This document shows positions 6,640 to 15,634 of a stretch of DNA of 52,824 bases, piece after piece. The position numbers and the translations under genes are program-made. The DNA is from Cellulosilyticum ruminicola JCM 14822 (GTDB lineage: Bacteria; Bacillota; Clostridia; Lachnospirales; Cellulosilyticaceae): contig NZ_BBCG01000023.1 in NCBI RefSeq assembly GCF_001311925.1, positions 1 to 52,824 of the forward strand, in the 5' to 3' direction. Under the pieces are notes generated by a model. It worked only from the letters and a program-made list of their open reading frames with translations, did not search any database and was not told the origin of the DNA. Positions within the stretch are counted from its first letter, which is position 1, and every line of letters starts with the position of its first letter.

Positions 6640-9090
6640 TTAGTTTTGTTTATTAAATACACATTCTTTATCTTTGATGCCCACAATTACCTTGTCACCT
6701 TCACGCAAATTACCTGCTAAGATTTCATCTGAAAGCTTATCTTCAATATAAGTTTGAATTGTTCTTCTAAGTGGTCTTGCACCATAAGCTTTATCATACC
6801 CCTCATCAGCTAAGAAATCTAAAGTTTCTTTGTTAAGTTCAATTTCAATACCTACATTTTTGCTAATGCGTGTAATCAGTTTATTAATCATAATGCTTGC
6901 AATTGCTCTAATATTTTCTGTTGAAAGTGGATGGAATACAATTGTTTCATCAATACGATTTAAGAACTCTGGTTTAAATGTACGTTTTACTTCTTCCATT
7001 ACATTCTTCTTCATATCTTCATATGACTTCTTGGCATCTTCCATAGATACAAATCCTACACGTTTTGGCTCAACAATATTTCTTGCCCCTATATTAGAAG
7101 TCATAATAATAATTGTATTTTTAAAATCTATGCGGCGCCCTTTAGAATCTGTAATATGTCCATCATCTAAAATTTGAAGTAAAATATTAAATACATCACC
7201 ATGTGCTTTTTCAATTTCATCAAATAATACTACACTATAAGGTTTACGTCTTACTTTTTCAGTAACTTGTCCACCTTCATCATATCCAACATATCCTGGA
7301 GGGGATCCAATCATCTTAGAAACCGTATGTTTCTCCATATATTCAGACATATCTACACGAATCATTGCATTTTCATCACCAAACATAGCTTCTGCTAAGG
7401 CTTTTGTAAGTTCTGTCTTACCTACACCTGTTGGCCCTAAGAAAATAAATGAACCAATTGGTCTATTAGGATCTTTTAATCCTACTCTACCCCTTCTTAC
7501 AGCCTTAGATACAGCTTTGATAGCTTCTTCTTGGCCTATTACACGTTCGTGTAAGATATTTTCCATATTACGAAGACGTTCTGATTCTTCTTCTGCTAAA
7601 CGTTTTACTGGAATATGTGTCCAACTGCTTACGATGTCTGCCACATCTTCCTCTGTAACGATTTGATTATTTTTAGTGTGCTTAGTATCCCATTCTACTT
7701 TTACACTTGCGATTTGTTCTTTAACTTCATTTTCTTCTTGTTTAATCTCAGCAGCTTTTTCATATTCCTCACTAATAATAGCCTCTTCTTTTGCTTTAGC
7801 TAACTTAGCAAGTTTATCTTCTAAAACTTTTACATTAGCTGGTGAACTATATGCACGTAATCTTACTTTAGATGCTGCTTCATCTATAAGATCAATGGCC
7901 TTATCTGGTAAGTAACGATCTGCAATATATCTACTTGAAAGCTTAACTGCTGCTTTAAGTGTTTCTTCTGTAATTTGTACTTGATGATGTACTTCATATT
8001 TATCTTTGATTCCTTTTAAAATCTCTAGTGTTTCTTCTGTTGTAGGTTCTTCTACTTGTACTGGTTGGAAACGTCTTTCTAAAGCCGCATCTTTTTCAAT
8101 ATGCTTACGATATTCATCAAGCGTAGTGGCACCTACAAGTTGAATTTCTCCTCTTGCTAAAGAAGGTTTTAAAATATTAGAAGCATCCATAGCCCCTTCT
8201 GCTGCTCCTGCACCTATAATTGTATGAAGCTCATCAATAAAGAGAATAACATCTCCTACTGTTCTTACTTCTTCAAGTACTTTATTAATACGTTCTTCAA
8301 ATTCGCCACGATATTTAGTACCTGAAATCATAGTTGATAAATCTAGTGATACTACACGTTTATCTTTTAATAAATCTGGTATATTCCCACTAATAATTTT
8401 TTGAGCTAGTCCTTCTACAACTGCTGTTTTACCAACCCCTGGTTCTCCTACAAGACATGGGTTATTTTTCGTTCTTCGGGAAAGAATTTGAATCACACGT
8501 TCAATTTCTGCTTCTCTTCCTATAATAGGGTCAAATTTCTCATCTTTTGCAAGCTGTGTTAAATCTCTACTATATTTATCTAATGTAGGTGTTGTAGATT
8601 TTACTTTTTTATTGGTATCTTTTACAGTAGTAAAATTAATTTCTGTTTTTTGATTACCGCCAGTTAACACTTCCATTAAAGAACTTAATAATTTATTTGT
8701 ATTCACACCTAATGTTTCTAGTAATCTTACTGCAACACAATTTTTTTCTCTTAACATGCTAATAAGTAAATATTCTGTTCCTATGCCATCTGTTCCAAGT
8801 TCTTTTGTAAATTGTGCACTCATCTCAAAGATTCTTTTCACTCTAGGTGTAAAGTCTTTAGGAAGGGCGAGATTAACCACGCCCACTCCTATAACTTCTT
8901 TGATTTTAGCTAAAATGTCTTCTTCGACTATACCACAATTCTCCAAGGCTTTTTTAGAAACTGAATTAGGAGAATGAATTAATCCTACTAATAAATGTTC
9001 TGTTCCTAAATATCCATGTCTAAACTCTGTCATAACCTGTTCTGCATATTCAATAGCAACTTGTGCTTGTGGTGTAAATTTAATTTCCAT
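6640..9090 (-). CDS. clpC: ATP-dependent Clp protease ATP-binding subunit ClpC
   Basis: This 816-aa protein has two N-terminal Clp repeats (1-~140) and a first AAA+ module with Walker A GEPGVGKT. The UVR/middle domain (~420-470, EEYEKAAEIKQEENE) distinguishes ClpC from ClpB. The second AAA+ module has Walker A GPTGVGKT, and the C-terminal D2 small domain is complete. It unfolds substrates for ClpP. GGAGATGAG precedes the ATG. In Bacillus clpC follows ctsR-mcsA-mcsB; here the only upstream partner is a zinc-ribbon protein gene 50 bp away, and I found no CtsR-type direct heptad repeat (GGTCAAA) upstream. Confidence 0.95.
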   Translation of the reverse strand: MEIKFTPQAQVAIEYAEQVMTEFRHGYLGTEHLLVGLIHSPNSVSKKALENCGIVEEDILAKIKEVIGVGVVNLALPKDFTPRVKRIFEMSAQFTKELGTDGIGTEYLLISMLREKNCVAVRLLETLGVNTNKLLSSLMEVLTGGNQKTEINFTTVKDTNKKVKSTTPTLDKYSRDLTQLAKDEKFDPIIGREAEIERVIQILSRRTKNNPCLVGEPGVGKTAVVEGLAQKIISGNIPDLLKDKRVVSLDLSTMISGTKYRGEFEERINKVLEEVRTVGDVILFIDELHTIIGAGAAEGAMDASNILKPSLARGEIQLVGATTLDEYRKHIEKDAALERRFQPVQVEEPTTEETLEILKGIKDKYEVHHQVQITEETLKAAVKLSSRYIADRYLPDKAIDLIDEAASKVRLRAYSSPANVKVLEDKLAKLAKAKEEAIISEEYEKAAEIKQEENEVKEQIASVKVEWDTKHTKNNQIVTEEDVADIVSSWTHIPVKRLAEEESERLRNMENILHERVIGQEEAIKAVSKAVRRGRVGLKDPNRPIGSFIFLGPTGVGKTELTKALAEAMFGDENAMIRVDMSEYMEKHTVSKMIGSPPGYVGYDEGGQVTEKVRRKPYSVVLFDEIEKAHGDVFNILLQILDDGHITDSKGRRIDFKNTIIIMTSNIGARNIVEPKRVGFVSMEDAKKSYEDMKKNVMEEVKRTFKPEFLNRIDETIVFHPLSTENIRAIASIMINKLITRISKNVGIEIELNKETLDFLADEGYDKAYGARPLRRTIQTYIEDKLSDEILAGNLREGDKVIVGIKDKECVFNKQN

Positions 9091-9140
9091 ATATGCTCAT
9101 CTCCTATCCTAGAGGTCTCATCTCAAGTCTTGATTTTGTA

Positions 9141-9614
9141 CTACTCAAATTTATTACCACAGTGAATGCAATATGCTGCGTGAATATTATTACCTGTATT
9201 ACATACGGGACATACTTTCATCACTTTTACATTATCATTTTGAGTTTCTTCCTCATTTTTCTGCGCACCTACTGTTGGCTCATTCCAAGTGGTTTTTACA
9301 TCTTCTTTAAAAGTACTAAAACTTGTTTTTTGAGTTGTTACAATATCCTCTAATCTCTTTTCTGCTTCTGCTATATCTTTTACAAGCTCTGTAATCTTTT
9401 CATAAATGGCACCCTGAGTTTCATCTGTCTCACCCATTGCATATGCTTTGTAGTGACTTTCTCCTAGTGCCTGATATAACTTTTTAAGTTCACTCTTTTT
9501 AGTAAGTAAATCAGTTCTAATACTGGCTTGATCAACTGATTTTTGTGTCTGACCTACTGCTTGTTTAATTGTTGTTTTAATACTATCTCCTAACTTGCTA
9601 AAAATGTCTGCCAT
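9141..9614 (-). CDS. Zinc-ribbon protein with coiled-coil helix
   Basis: This 157-aa protein starts at 9614 after GGGAGGTATAAAA. Residues ~1-95 are helical (DIFSKLGDSIKTTIKQAVGQ, then a Lys/Glu-rich coiled coil), followed by a charged linker. A C-terminal double zinc knuckle (CPVCNTGNNIHAAYCIHCG) forms a classical zinc ribbon. The same layout is common in small clostridial zinc-ribbon proteins of unknown role. It lies 50 bp upstream of clpC on the same strand with no terminator between, so co-transcription is likely. A McsA-like adaptor role is possible but unsupported by direct similarity. Confidence 0.65.
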   Translation of the reverse strand: MADIFSKLGDSIKTTIKQAVGQTQKSVDQASIRTDLLTKKSELKKLYQALGESHYKAYAMGETDETQGAIYEKITELVKDIAEAEKRLEDIVTTQKTSFSTFKEDVKTTWNEPTVGAQKNEEETQNDNVKVMKVCPVCNTGNNIHAAYCIHCGNKFE

Positions 9615-9923
9615 TTTTATACCTCCCAAATATTGTTTTCTCTATTTTAATTACATTACTTCTAGTCTATATATTTATCCTCTATTAAATATATGCTCAT
9701 ATTGCTTATAACTAGTACCTTATTGTGTAATAATGTTTTTATTTAATAGAATAATGTTTGGTTATAGTTATTATATTGGGAAAAAATAAAGTTACTATTA
9801 AGATAGCAATCAAACTGCTGTATCCTTAATTTTTCTTTTTATTTTATCACACTTATTTGATATTTTAAACAAAAATACTATGATTAATACATTTTACTTT
9901 CAATATTTATAAACACAAAAAAA
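9615..9923. other. AT-rich gap upstream of the zinc-ribbon/clpC unit
   Basis: About 310 bases without a credible gene. It should contain the promoter of the zinc-ribbon/clpC pair, but several TATAAT-like strings make a choice unsafe, and I saw no CtsR or CIRCE element. Confidence 0.4.
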
Positions 9924-9945
9924 GGAGACTTCAAAATAAGTCTCC
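9924..9945 (-). terminator. Intrinsic terminator after mazF
   Basis: An 8-bp perfect stem (GGAGACTT, 9924-9931, with 9938-9945) is followed on the minus strand by a T7 run. It closes the operon running from 15.5 kb or at least its alr-mazEF part. Confidence 0.8.
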
Positions 9946-9955
9946 GATACATTGA

Positions 9956-10303
9956 CTATGTATTTAGTGCAAAACTAACTTTTATCCCCTTATCAACTTG
10001 AGCCATAAGCTCTTCATCTAAATGGCAAATTTTTTCTTTAAGTCTTTTTTTATCGATCGTCCTGATTTGCTCTAGGAGTATAACAGAATTTTTAACTAGC
10101 TCATATTCTGCTGCATCAATTTCCACATGCGTAGGAAGCTTGGCTTTATTTATCTTTGAAGTGATTGCTGCACAAATTACAGTAGGACTAAATTTATTAC
10201 CAACATCATTTTGTACGACAAGTACAGGTCTAATCCCGCCTTGCTCTGACCCTATAACAGGACTTAAATCTGCATAAAATATATCTCCACGTTTTACTTG
10301 CAC
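9956..10303 (-). CDS. mazF: mRNA interferase MazF/NdoA-type toxin
   Basis: This 115-aa protein is the full-length PemK/MazF toxin of the EndoA branch. It has an N-terminal [20 protein letters not shown], then RPVLVVQND and a later [10 protein letters not shown] strand. The family cleaves mRNA at short sequences. The Arg (IRPV) and Thr/Ser (AAITSK) positions that form the active site are present. Its start overlaps the end of the upstream antitoxin-like gene by 10 bp. Placement directly after alr is the standard Firmicutes context (alr-ndoAI-ndoA). Confidence 0.9.
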   Translation of the reverse strand: MQVKRGDIFYADLSPVIGSEQGGIRPVLVVQNDVGNKFSPTVICAAITSKINKAKLPTHVEIDAAEYELVKNSVILLEQIRTIDKKRLKEKICHLDEELMAQVDKGIKVSFALNT

Positions 10304-10536
10304 TTTTCCTCACACTCCGCTATGCGATCGTAATAAGACTGAACCTCACTTTCTGCTTGAAAGCAAAAATTAGAGAGAGCCAAATTAATAGCCGCCATTT
10401 CTTTATAGCCCCTTTTCATCGTATCAAATGCATATCCATCATAGGGGACTTTCTCTTTGTTTCTATTGGAATGCACGAGATGATTTTGCATCATCTTGGA
10501 TTCATTTTTGCTATAATCACTTCTTGACTTCGCCAT
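10294..10536 (-). CDS. MazE/EndoAI-like antitoxin, divergent
   Basis: This 80-aa protein overlaps mazF by 10 bp. The C-terminal half ([20 protein letters not shown] followed by [10 protein letters not shown]) matches the helical toxin-binding tail of clostridial EndoAI-type antitoxins. The N-terminal part is short, basic and lacks an obvious ribbon-helix-helix, so DNA binding may be lost or unusual. GGGGAG precedes the ATG at 10536; the longer 88-aa reading from 10560 is less likely. I infer its function from position and tail pattern. Confidence 0.65.
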   Translation of the reverse strand: MAKSRSDYSKNESKMMQNHLVHSNRNKEKVPYDGYAFDTMKRGYKEMAAINLALSNFCFQAESEVQSYYDRIAECEEKCK

Positions 10537-10636
10537 TTGCAAATCACTCCCCACTAACATCGTGATTTACTCCTAACTAGCTATTTTCATTTTTGCCATT
10601 TTCTTATTAATTTATACGATGTTATTAGATTTTTAT

Positions 10637-11764
10637 TTACACATAAATACGTGGAACACGCTTTCCTATCATGCACATTATCTCATAATTAATGGTTCCT
10701 AGAATATCAGCTATTTCTTCTATCGGAATGCTATTATCTCCTTGAGTTCCAAATATAACAACTTCGTCTTCTACTCTCACATCTTTAATATGGCTTACAT
10801 CTACCATGAATTGGTCCATACAAATATTTCCTACTATTGGTGCATACTGACCACGAATAAGGACTCTCCCTTTATTGCTTAGTCTTCTAGAGTAACCATC
10901 TGCATAACCAATTGGAATAGTAGCTATCTTTGTTTTTTGATGGGTATAATACTTTCTGCCATAACCTACATAATTACCTTCTGGAAGTTCTTTTACATGT
11001 ACAACTTGTGATTTAAGTGTCATGGCTGGTTGTAAGTCTAATACTTTTCTTTCTAAATAAGAAGATGGATAATAGCCGTACAAGATAATGCCGGGCCTTA
11101 CTACATTAAGGTCCGCATAATTGTGACACATAATAGCTGCACTATTTGCCGCATGTATTACAGGTAAATCTATACCTACTTCATGTAACTCTTTTAAAAA
11201 TCCTTCAAATATGCTCCACTGCTCTTTTGTATAACTTACATCTTCTTCATCGGCTGTCGAAAAGTGTGTAAAGATTCCTTCCATATTAATATGAGGCAGC
11301 TTTGAAATTTTCTGTACTTCTTCTATACTTTGCGGATTAGATAAGAAACCAATACGTCCCATTCCTGTATCTACCTTAATATGCACATTAACTGTCTTAT
11401 TTAACTTAGCTACCTCATCTGATATATATTTGGCCATGTCATAAGAAAATACTGTTTGTGTTAAATCATTTTCAATTAAAGTTTTAATATCAGCTCTTGG
11501 TGTATATCCTAATACGAGTATTGGTGAGGTAATCCCATTATTTCTAAGTTCTTCACCTTCTTTAGCAATTGCAACAGCAAATCTATTTACACCTTCTTCT
11601 TGCAAAATCTTTGCAATTTGTAGTGCGCCATGCCCGTAGGCATCTGCCTTAATAATTGCCATCATTTCTGTATATTTAGGTATATGCTTTCTAATTTCTT
11701 TGTAATTATGTTTAATTGCTGAAACACTGACTTCTGCAACTACACGTGGTCTAAGAGATTCCAT
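10637..11764 (-). CDS. alr: Alanine racemase
   Basis: This 375-aa PLP-dependent fold-type III racemase converts L-Ala to D-Ala for peptidoglycan. Residues AIIKADAYGHG carry the PLP Lys (K39). VGYGRKY holds the catalytic Tyr region, and NICMDQFMVD is the family's C-terminal motif. The length is normal. A strong AAGGAGGAG precedes the ATG. It lies between a GerS-like lipoprotein gene and the MazEF-like pair, a conserved clostridial order. Confidence 0.95.
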   Translation of the reverse strand: MESLRPRVVAEVSVSAIKHNYKEIRKHIPKYTEMMAIIKADAYGHGALQIAKILQEEGVNRFAVAIAKEGEELRNNGITSPILVLGYTPRADIKTLIENDLTQTVFSYDMAKYISDEVAKLNKTVNVHIKVDTGMGRIGFLSNPQSIEEVQKISKLPHINMEGIFTHFSTADEEDVSYTKEQWSIFEGFLKELHEVGIDLPVIHAANSAAIMCHNYADLNVVRPGIILYGYYPSSYLERKVLDLQPAMTLKSQVVHVKELPEGNYVGYGRKYYTHQKTKIATIPIGYADGYSRRLSNKGRVLIRGQYAPIVGNICMDQFMVDVSHIKDVRVEDEVVIFGTQGDNSIPIEEIADILGTINYEIMCMIGKRVPRIYV

Positions 11765-11791
11765 ATTCTCCTCCTTGGTTTTCCCTCTTCA

Positions 11792-12379
11792 TTAGTTATA
11801 TTTAAAACTTTCAAATTCAATAAGTATGGATGTACTGCCATCTACGCCAATAACTTCCATTTTAATGGGTGCTTTCTTGTTTTCATCAAACCACAACTTT
11901 TCACTTGCCATATATTTATAGTCTCCTGGTATTATTGTCTCAAAACAGATTGCTTTTACATTATCTAAAGTTGCCTTCTCACACTTGGATTCACTTTCTT
12001 CTAAATAATGTTTGATAAAGTTTCCCAGAAGTATTTCGTTTCTTGCCGTTAACACTTTACCTTTTGAACTCGTCTTTGTAATTGGATTATATTCTATTAC
12101 TTCATTGTTTTCATAACTTACTTGGTATCCCTTAAGACGCTCAGGGCTTTCAATGATCATAGTATATGATCCGCCTACTTGGGCTTTCTGCTTCATTTTT
12201 ATTACATTAGGTTGTGTGTCTTTCAAAAATGTAACCGTAGCATCTACTTCATAGTACTTCATCTTACTAAGCACTAAATTTACATCATCTGATGCATTGC
12301 CACCTTCTTTTTGACAGCCATAAAACACAACCGATAAAAGTAATAAAAAAGTAAATAAGACAATCCTTTGTTCTCTCAC
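11792..12379 (-). CDS. GerS-like lipoprotein
   Basis: This 195-aa secreted lipoprotein has a signal peptide (REQRIVLFTFLLLLSVVFYG) ending in Cys22 as lipobox. The mature part is a beta-rich LolA-like fold pattern (YTMIIESPERLKGYQVSYEN, then EKLWFDENKKAPIKMEV). A GTG start follows GGGGGAAGGAAA. In Clostridioides difficile the LolA-like germination lipoprotein gene gerS sits immediately before alr2, and the same order occurs here. I therefore suggest a GerS-like role in spore cortex handling. This is inference from fold pattern and synteny; a general envelope lipoprotein remains possible. Confidence 0.6.
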   Translation of the reverse strand: MREQRIVLFTFLLLLSVVFYGCQKEGGNASDDVNLVLSKMKYYEVDATVTFLKDTQPNVIKMKQKAQVGGSYTMIIESPERLKGYQVSYENNEVIEYNPITKTSSKGKVLTARNEILLGNFIKHYLEESESKCEKATLDNVKAICFETIIPGDYKYMASEKLWFDENKKAPIKMEVIGVDGSTSILIEFESFKYN

Positions 12380-12393
12380 TTTCCTTCCCCCTA

Positions 12394-12843
12394 TTATTTA
12401 ATAAGTGTTGGAAGTAAGTCACTTCTACCTATAATACCTACAAGTTGATTTTTTTCATTAATAACAGGTATACGATTAATTCTTCGATTAACCATAATTG
12501 ATGCTATTTCACCGATAGTTGCATCCACATGGACTGCGTAAACCGGTGATGACATTATATCACTTGCAGTAAGGTAATTCAAATGTCTATACTTATGTTT
12601 ATGCTGTATTTCCCCATCTATAAATAATATACTCACGATAAACTCTAGATATGATGAAATATTTAATCCTTTTTCTTTAGTAATTAAATCCTTTTCAGTT
12701 ACAATTCCTACCAATTGTCTATTTTGATCTACAACTGGCACACCGCTTACATGATTTTGTAGTAGTATGCTTACGATATCTTTTACACGTTCTTCTGCAG
12801 ATACTGCTATTACATTCTTTTTCATGATATCTCTAGCACGCAT
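12394..12843 (-). CDS. CBS-domain pair protein
   Basis: This 149-aa protein consists of two CBS domains: RARDIMKKNVIAVSAEERV through ~60, then ASDIMSSPVYAVHVDATIGE to the C terminus. Each carries the VPVVD/IPVIN and LVGIVTEKDLI/LVGIIGRSDLL segments. A stand-alone pair usually binds adenine nucleotides and senses energy state. The start at 12843 follows AGGAGGTGAAAAA, better than the upstream Met at 12867. It lies 34 bp after the nnr gene within the acpS-alr operon. The target is unknown. Confidence 0.85.
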   Translation of the reverse strand: MRARDIMKKNVIAVSAEERVKDIVSILLQNHVSGVPVVDQNRQLVGIVTEKDLITKEKGLNISSYLEFIVSILFIDGEIQHKHKYRHLNYLTASDIMSSPVYAVHVDATIGEIASIMVNRRINRIPVINEKNQLVGIIGRSDLLPTLIK

Positions 12844-12877
12844 TTTTTCACCTCCTAGGTGACTCATACTTAACCAT

Positions 12878-13747
12878 TTATCTCAATAGACTATACTTGT
12901 TTCTTAGATTAAATTCCTCAATGACTAAATCTATGCCCTTTATATATATATCGCTAGGTAGCATACTATATTCATTTTTCTTCTTTCTTAATAAATCTCC
13001 AGCTCTTGATTGTATATAAACACCCAATTTAGCGGCATCTATTGGTTCTATGTTCTGTGCCCATAGTCCTATTATTATTCCCGTTAAGACGTCACCACTC
13101 CCTCCTTTTGCCATGCCATTATTCCCGTTCCTACTTATATATATGTTACCATACTCATCTGCAATTACTGTTCTTTCTATTTTCAGAACCAAAATAACCT
13201 TATTTTTTTGTGCAAATTCACTAGAAACTTCTAAAGGACGTTCTAAAACTTCTTCAATAGTGCATCCTATAAGCCTAGCCATTTCTCCAGGATGTGGTGT
13301 CAAAATCGTAGGTGCTTTCCTTTTTCTTATGATTTCTAACATATCTTTTAGGTAATACAAACCATCAGCGTCAATTAAACAAGGCTGATCACTTTTTAAA
13401 ACTTCTTCTACTGCATCTTTAGCCGCTCGGCTTCTTCCAAGTCCAGGTCCTATTGCAACTTTTTGATAACTTGGTATTAAAGATGCTATTTGCATTGTAG
13501 CCTCCTTAGCAATATGCCCTTCCTCAGCTTTTAATGGAATCGTCATAACCTCTGTAAGTTTAACCTCCATGATATCATGAATATTTTCTGGCACTGCTGC
13601 TGTTACAAGTCCACTCCCGATCCTAATAGCTGCCTGGCTAGCCAAGGTAACCGCACCTGACATCCCTCTTTGCCCACCTATAATAATTATGCGGCCATAG
13701 CTGCCTTTATTGCTTCTTGTAAAACGTTTAGGCATTATTGCTTTCAT
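12878..13747 (-). CDS. nnrD: ADP-dependent NAD(P)HX dehydratase domain (Nnr C-terminal half)
   Basis: This 289-aa ribokinase-fold dehydratase repairs hydrated NAD(P)H using ADP. The family motifs are GRIIIIGGQRGMSGAVTLA, ILTPHPGEMARLIG and NGNNGMAKGGSGDVLTG (the phosphate-binding end). In most bacteria it is fused behind the epimerase domain. Here the two frames overlap by 20 bp. Removing one A from the A6 tract at 13754-13759 would fuse them as ...SLEKEEMKAIMPKRF, the usual linker. I therefore think this is one bifunctional nnr gene with a one-base insertion, though coupled separate genes are possible. Confidence 0.88.
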   Translation of the reverse strand: MKAIMPKRFTRSNKGSYGRIIIIGGQRGMSGAVTLASQAAIRIGSGLVTAAVPENIHDIMEVKLTEVMTIPLKAEEGHIAKEATMQIASLIPSYQKVAIGPGLGRSRAAKDAVEEVLKSDQPCLIDADGLYYLKDMLEIIRKRKAPTILTPHPGEMARLIGCTIEEVLERPLEVSSEFAQKNKVILVLKIERTVIADEYGNIYISRNGNNGMAKGGSGDVLTGIIIGLWAQNIEPIDAAKLGVYIQSRAGDLLRKKKNEYSMLPSDIYIKGIDLVIEEFNLRNKYSLLR

Positions 13748-14444
13748 TTCTTCTTTTTTCTAGTGAAAAATACTTTGTTTGTGTCTCATTAATAAGCTCT
13801 TGTGGTATGCCAATTGGCACAACTTTTAACTGTCCTATATAATCTATTGCTGGATATAATACAAGCCCTCGTTTAAGTGCTGCAAAAGTAATAGTTACAT
13901 CTCCTCTTACAGCAATGCCTTGTACTTTTCCCGTTAGCCCATCTATGCCTGAAGGAATATCGACACAAATTTTAACCGCTTCTTCTTCATTTATAGTGGT
14001 TATAATTTCTGCAAATAGCCCTTCCACAGTTCTTGATAAACCTGTTCCAAAGATTGCATCTACTATAATGTCACCCTTTTCAAGATACTTCTTAGAGACC
14101 TCTATATTTTCATTTGTAATATGCACTAGATTAGCTTGCATACTCTCTGCTATTTCATAATATATCCTGCCATCTGCTGCAAGTTTATCAACTTTAGTCA
14201 ACATCATTACTGTTACTTTACGCTTAGACCACACCATAAGCTGTCTTGCAAGAGATAACCCATCTCCTCCATTATTTCCTGGTCCACACACAATCACAAC
14301 TTCTTCTAATTTGCTGTCCATTGCCTCTATCTCTTTGAACACCTGATAAGAAGCTTGCTCCATAAGTAAAAGGCTAGGTATCTTATACCTAGCCACAGCT
14401 AATTCATCTATTTTTCGCATCTGTGTAGGTGTCATTAATTTCAT
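13728..14444 (-). CDS. nnrE: NAD(P)HX epimerase domain (Nnr N-terminal half)
   Basis: This ~238-aa YjeF N-terminal domain epimerises R-NAD(P)HX to the S form for the dehydratase. Visible motifs are MRKIDELAVARYKIPSLLLM, the CGPGNNGGDGLSLAR phosphate-binding loop and DAIFGTGL. The start at 14444 follows GGAGGAGAAG; the 51-bp longer reading is unlikely. Its tail (KRRNESNNA) is out-of-frame sequence that, one base shifted, becomes the linker of the dehydratase domain. It overlaps the acpS 3' end. Confidence 0.88.
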   Translation of the reverse strand: MKLMTPTQMRKIDELAVARYKIPSLLLMEQASYQVFKEIEAMDSKLEEVVIVCGPGNNGGDGLSLARQLMVWSKRKVTVMMLTKVDKLAADGRIYYEIAESMQANLVHITNENIEVSKKYLEKGDIIVDAIFGTGLSRTVEGLFAEIITTINEEEAVKICVDIPSGIDGLTGKVQGIAVRGDVTITFAALKRGLVLYPAIDYIGQLKVVPIGIPQELINETQTKYFSLEKRRNESNNA

Positions 14445-14824
14445 ATTTCTTCTCCTCCTTCTGCTAAAGCATATGCTACTGCATAAGTTTGACAATGTGA
14501 AATACTAACTAATATTCTCTGTATGCCTATTTGCTGGCCTAACTTTTTTGCACACCCTAATAGACAAACTTGGGGTTTTCCCAGTTTGTCCGGTGTAATT
14601 TCAATATCTCTTGGTGCAAAGCTTCTAAACCCTGTCCCAAGTGCTTTACTTACAGCTTCTTTAGCTGCAAAAACACCTGCTATTGTTTCGGCACGATTAT
14701 TTTTTGTTTTAAAATAGGCTCTTTCTTTTTCTGTAAAAATCTTATTAAAAAAAGATGGTGTTTTTGTTACAGCTTTTTCTATGCGTTTAATTTCTATAAT
14801 ATCTGTACCTATTCCTACTATCAT
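14441..14824 (-). CDS. acpS: Holo-[acyl-carrier-protein] synthase AcpS
   Basis: This 127-aa AcpS transfers 4'-phosphopantetheine from CoA to fatty-acid ACP. The conserved MIVGIGTDIIEI (metal-binding Asp8) and FAAKEAVSKALGTG are present. It overlaps the upstream gene by 4 bp (ATGA). It is the only phosphopantetheinyl transferase in the window. The NRPS carrier proteins at 28-42 kb normally need a broader Sfp-type enzyme, which must be encoded elsewhere unless this AcpS is unusually promiscuous. Confidence 0.93.
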   Translation of the reverse strand: MIVGIGTDIIEIKRIEKAVTKTPSFFNKIFTEKERAYFKTKNNRAETIAGVFAAKEAVSKALGTGFRSFAPRDIEITPDKLGKPQVCLLGCAKKLGQQIGIQRILVSISHCQTYAVAYALAEGGEEI

Positions 14825-15507
14825 TTTGTATCCCCTAGGGTCTTATCAATAATTTCAATTTGTTGTTGTCCTACAATATTATGAAGATAGTTATAAATAT
14901 CTTTTAAAAACTTTTCACTTTGTTTCTTTTCATTAGTTTTTTGAAGCATTTCTTCTCTAAGCTCTGCTATTTCTGCTTCTAACTTTATTTCTTTTAAACG
15001 ATGCAGCTCAATATATTCATATCCTACTGCAACCATCTCTTCAACAAGTGCATTATTTGTTGCTATAACCTCTTCATCCACTTCTTCTAAACGTTTTTCA
15101 ATCTCTTCTAAACGATTATTCACTTCCAAAGTACTTTGATGAAGCTTATTAAGCTCTTCTATTTTCTTTGTACTATTTTCATCTTGAACCTGTCCACTTA
15201 GATCTAAAATCTGTTTTAAGAAGTTTTGTTTCACTTTAACATACTCTTTATAATCAGTATTTAAACGTGCCTGCTCTTTAAGTAATCCTTGAAGCTTCTT
15301 TTCATTTTCAGTAATAATATTACTTTTAATCTGCTCTTTTACTGTGTACCACAATGGGTCTAAAAGTACTATAGGCAATTTTTTATTCTCTAGAACTTCC
15401 CTTACATAGCCTTTTTTGAGCTCTACTTTTTTGTCTGATATTTTTACGTCATCTCCAATTTCATCTTGGATCACAACTTTTCTGTTTTTCTTTAAAAAAC
15501 TAAACAT
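14821..15507 (-). CDS. Coiled-coil protein of unknown function, first gene of acpS operon
   Basis: This 228-aa soluble, highly charged protein has a short N-terminal basic segment (MFSFLKKNRKVVIQDE), then residues ~75-215 are nearly all Lys/Glu/Leu coiled coil with heptad spacing (NRLEEIEKRLEEVDEEV, LEAEIAELREEML). There is no signal peptide, zinc site or enzyme motif. It overlaps acpS by 4 bp and follows a recognisable promoter, so it is translationally linked to acpS. I do not recognise the family. Confidence 0.6.
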   Translation of the reverse strand: MFSFLKKNRKVVIQDEIGDDVKISDKKVELKKGYVREVLENKKLPIVLLDPLWYTVKEQIKSNIITENEKKLQGLLKEQARLNTDYKEYVKVKQNFLKQILDLSGQVQDENSTKKIEELNKLHQSTLEVNNRLEEIEKRLEEVDEEVIATNNALVEEMVAVGYEYIELHRLKEIKLEAEIAELREEMLQKTNEKKQSEKFLKDIYNYLHNIVGQQQIEIIDKTLGDTK

Positions 15508-15565
15508 ACACTGCCCCCTTAACCATTGCCTCTTAAAGACTCTTAATTATTATAGCGTGTTTTAT

Positions 15566-15594
15566 ACTATAAGCATATATAATGTTTTCGGCAA
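15566..15594 (-). promoter_or_regulatory. Promoter of the acpS-nnr-alr-mazF operon
   Basis: The minus strand has TTGCCG (15589-15594), a 17-bp spacer and TATAGT (15566-15571), 58 bp before the coiled-coil gene. A second TATAAT lies about 20 bp further downstream, so the exact start site is open. Confidence 0.5.
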
Positions 15595-15634
15595 CCAAAA
15601 CTATAAAATTGAATTTATGGATTATCATCCCTAG

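Noticed and set aside
14441-14824. AcpS as the NRPS-activating phosphopantetheinyl transferase
   Set aside because: It belongs to a housekeeping operon and is AcpS-type; NRPS carriers normally need an Sfp-type enzyme, not seen in the window.
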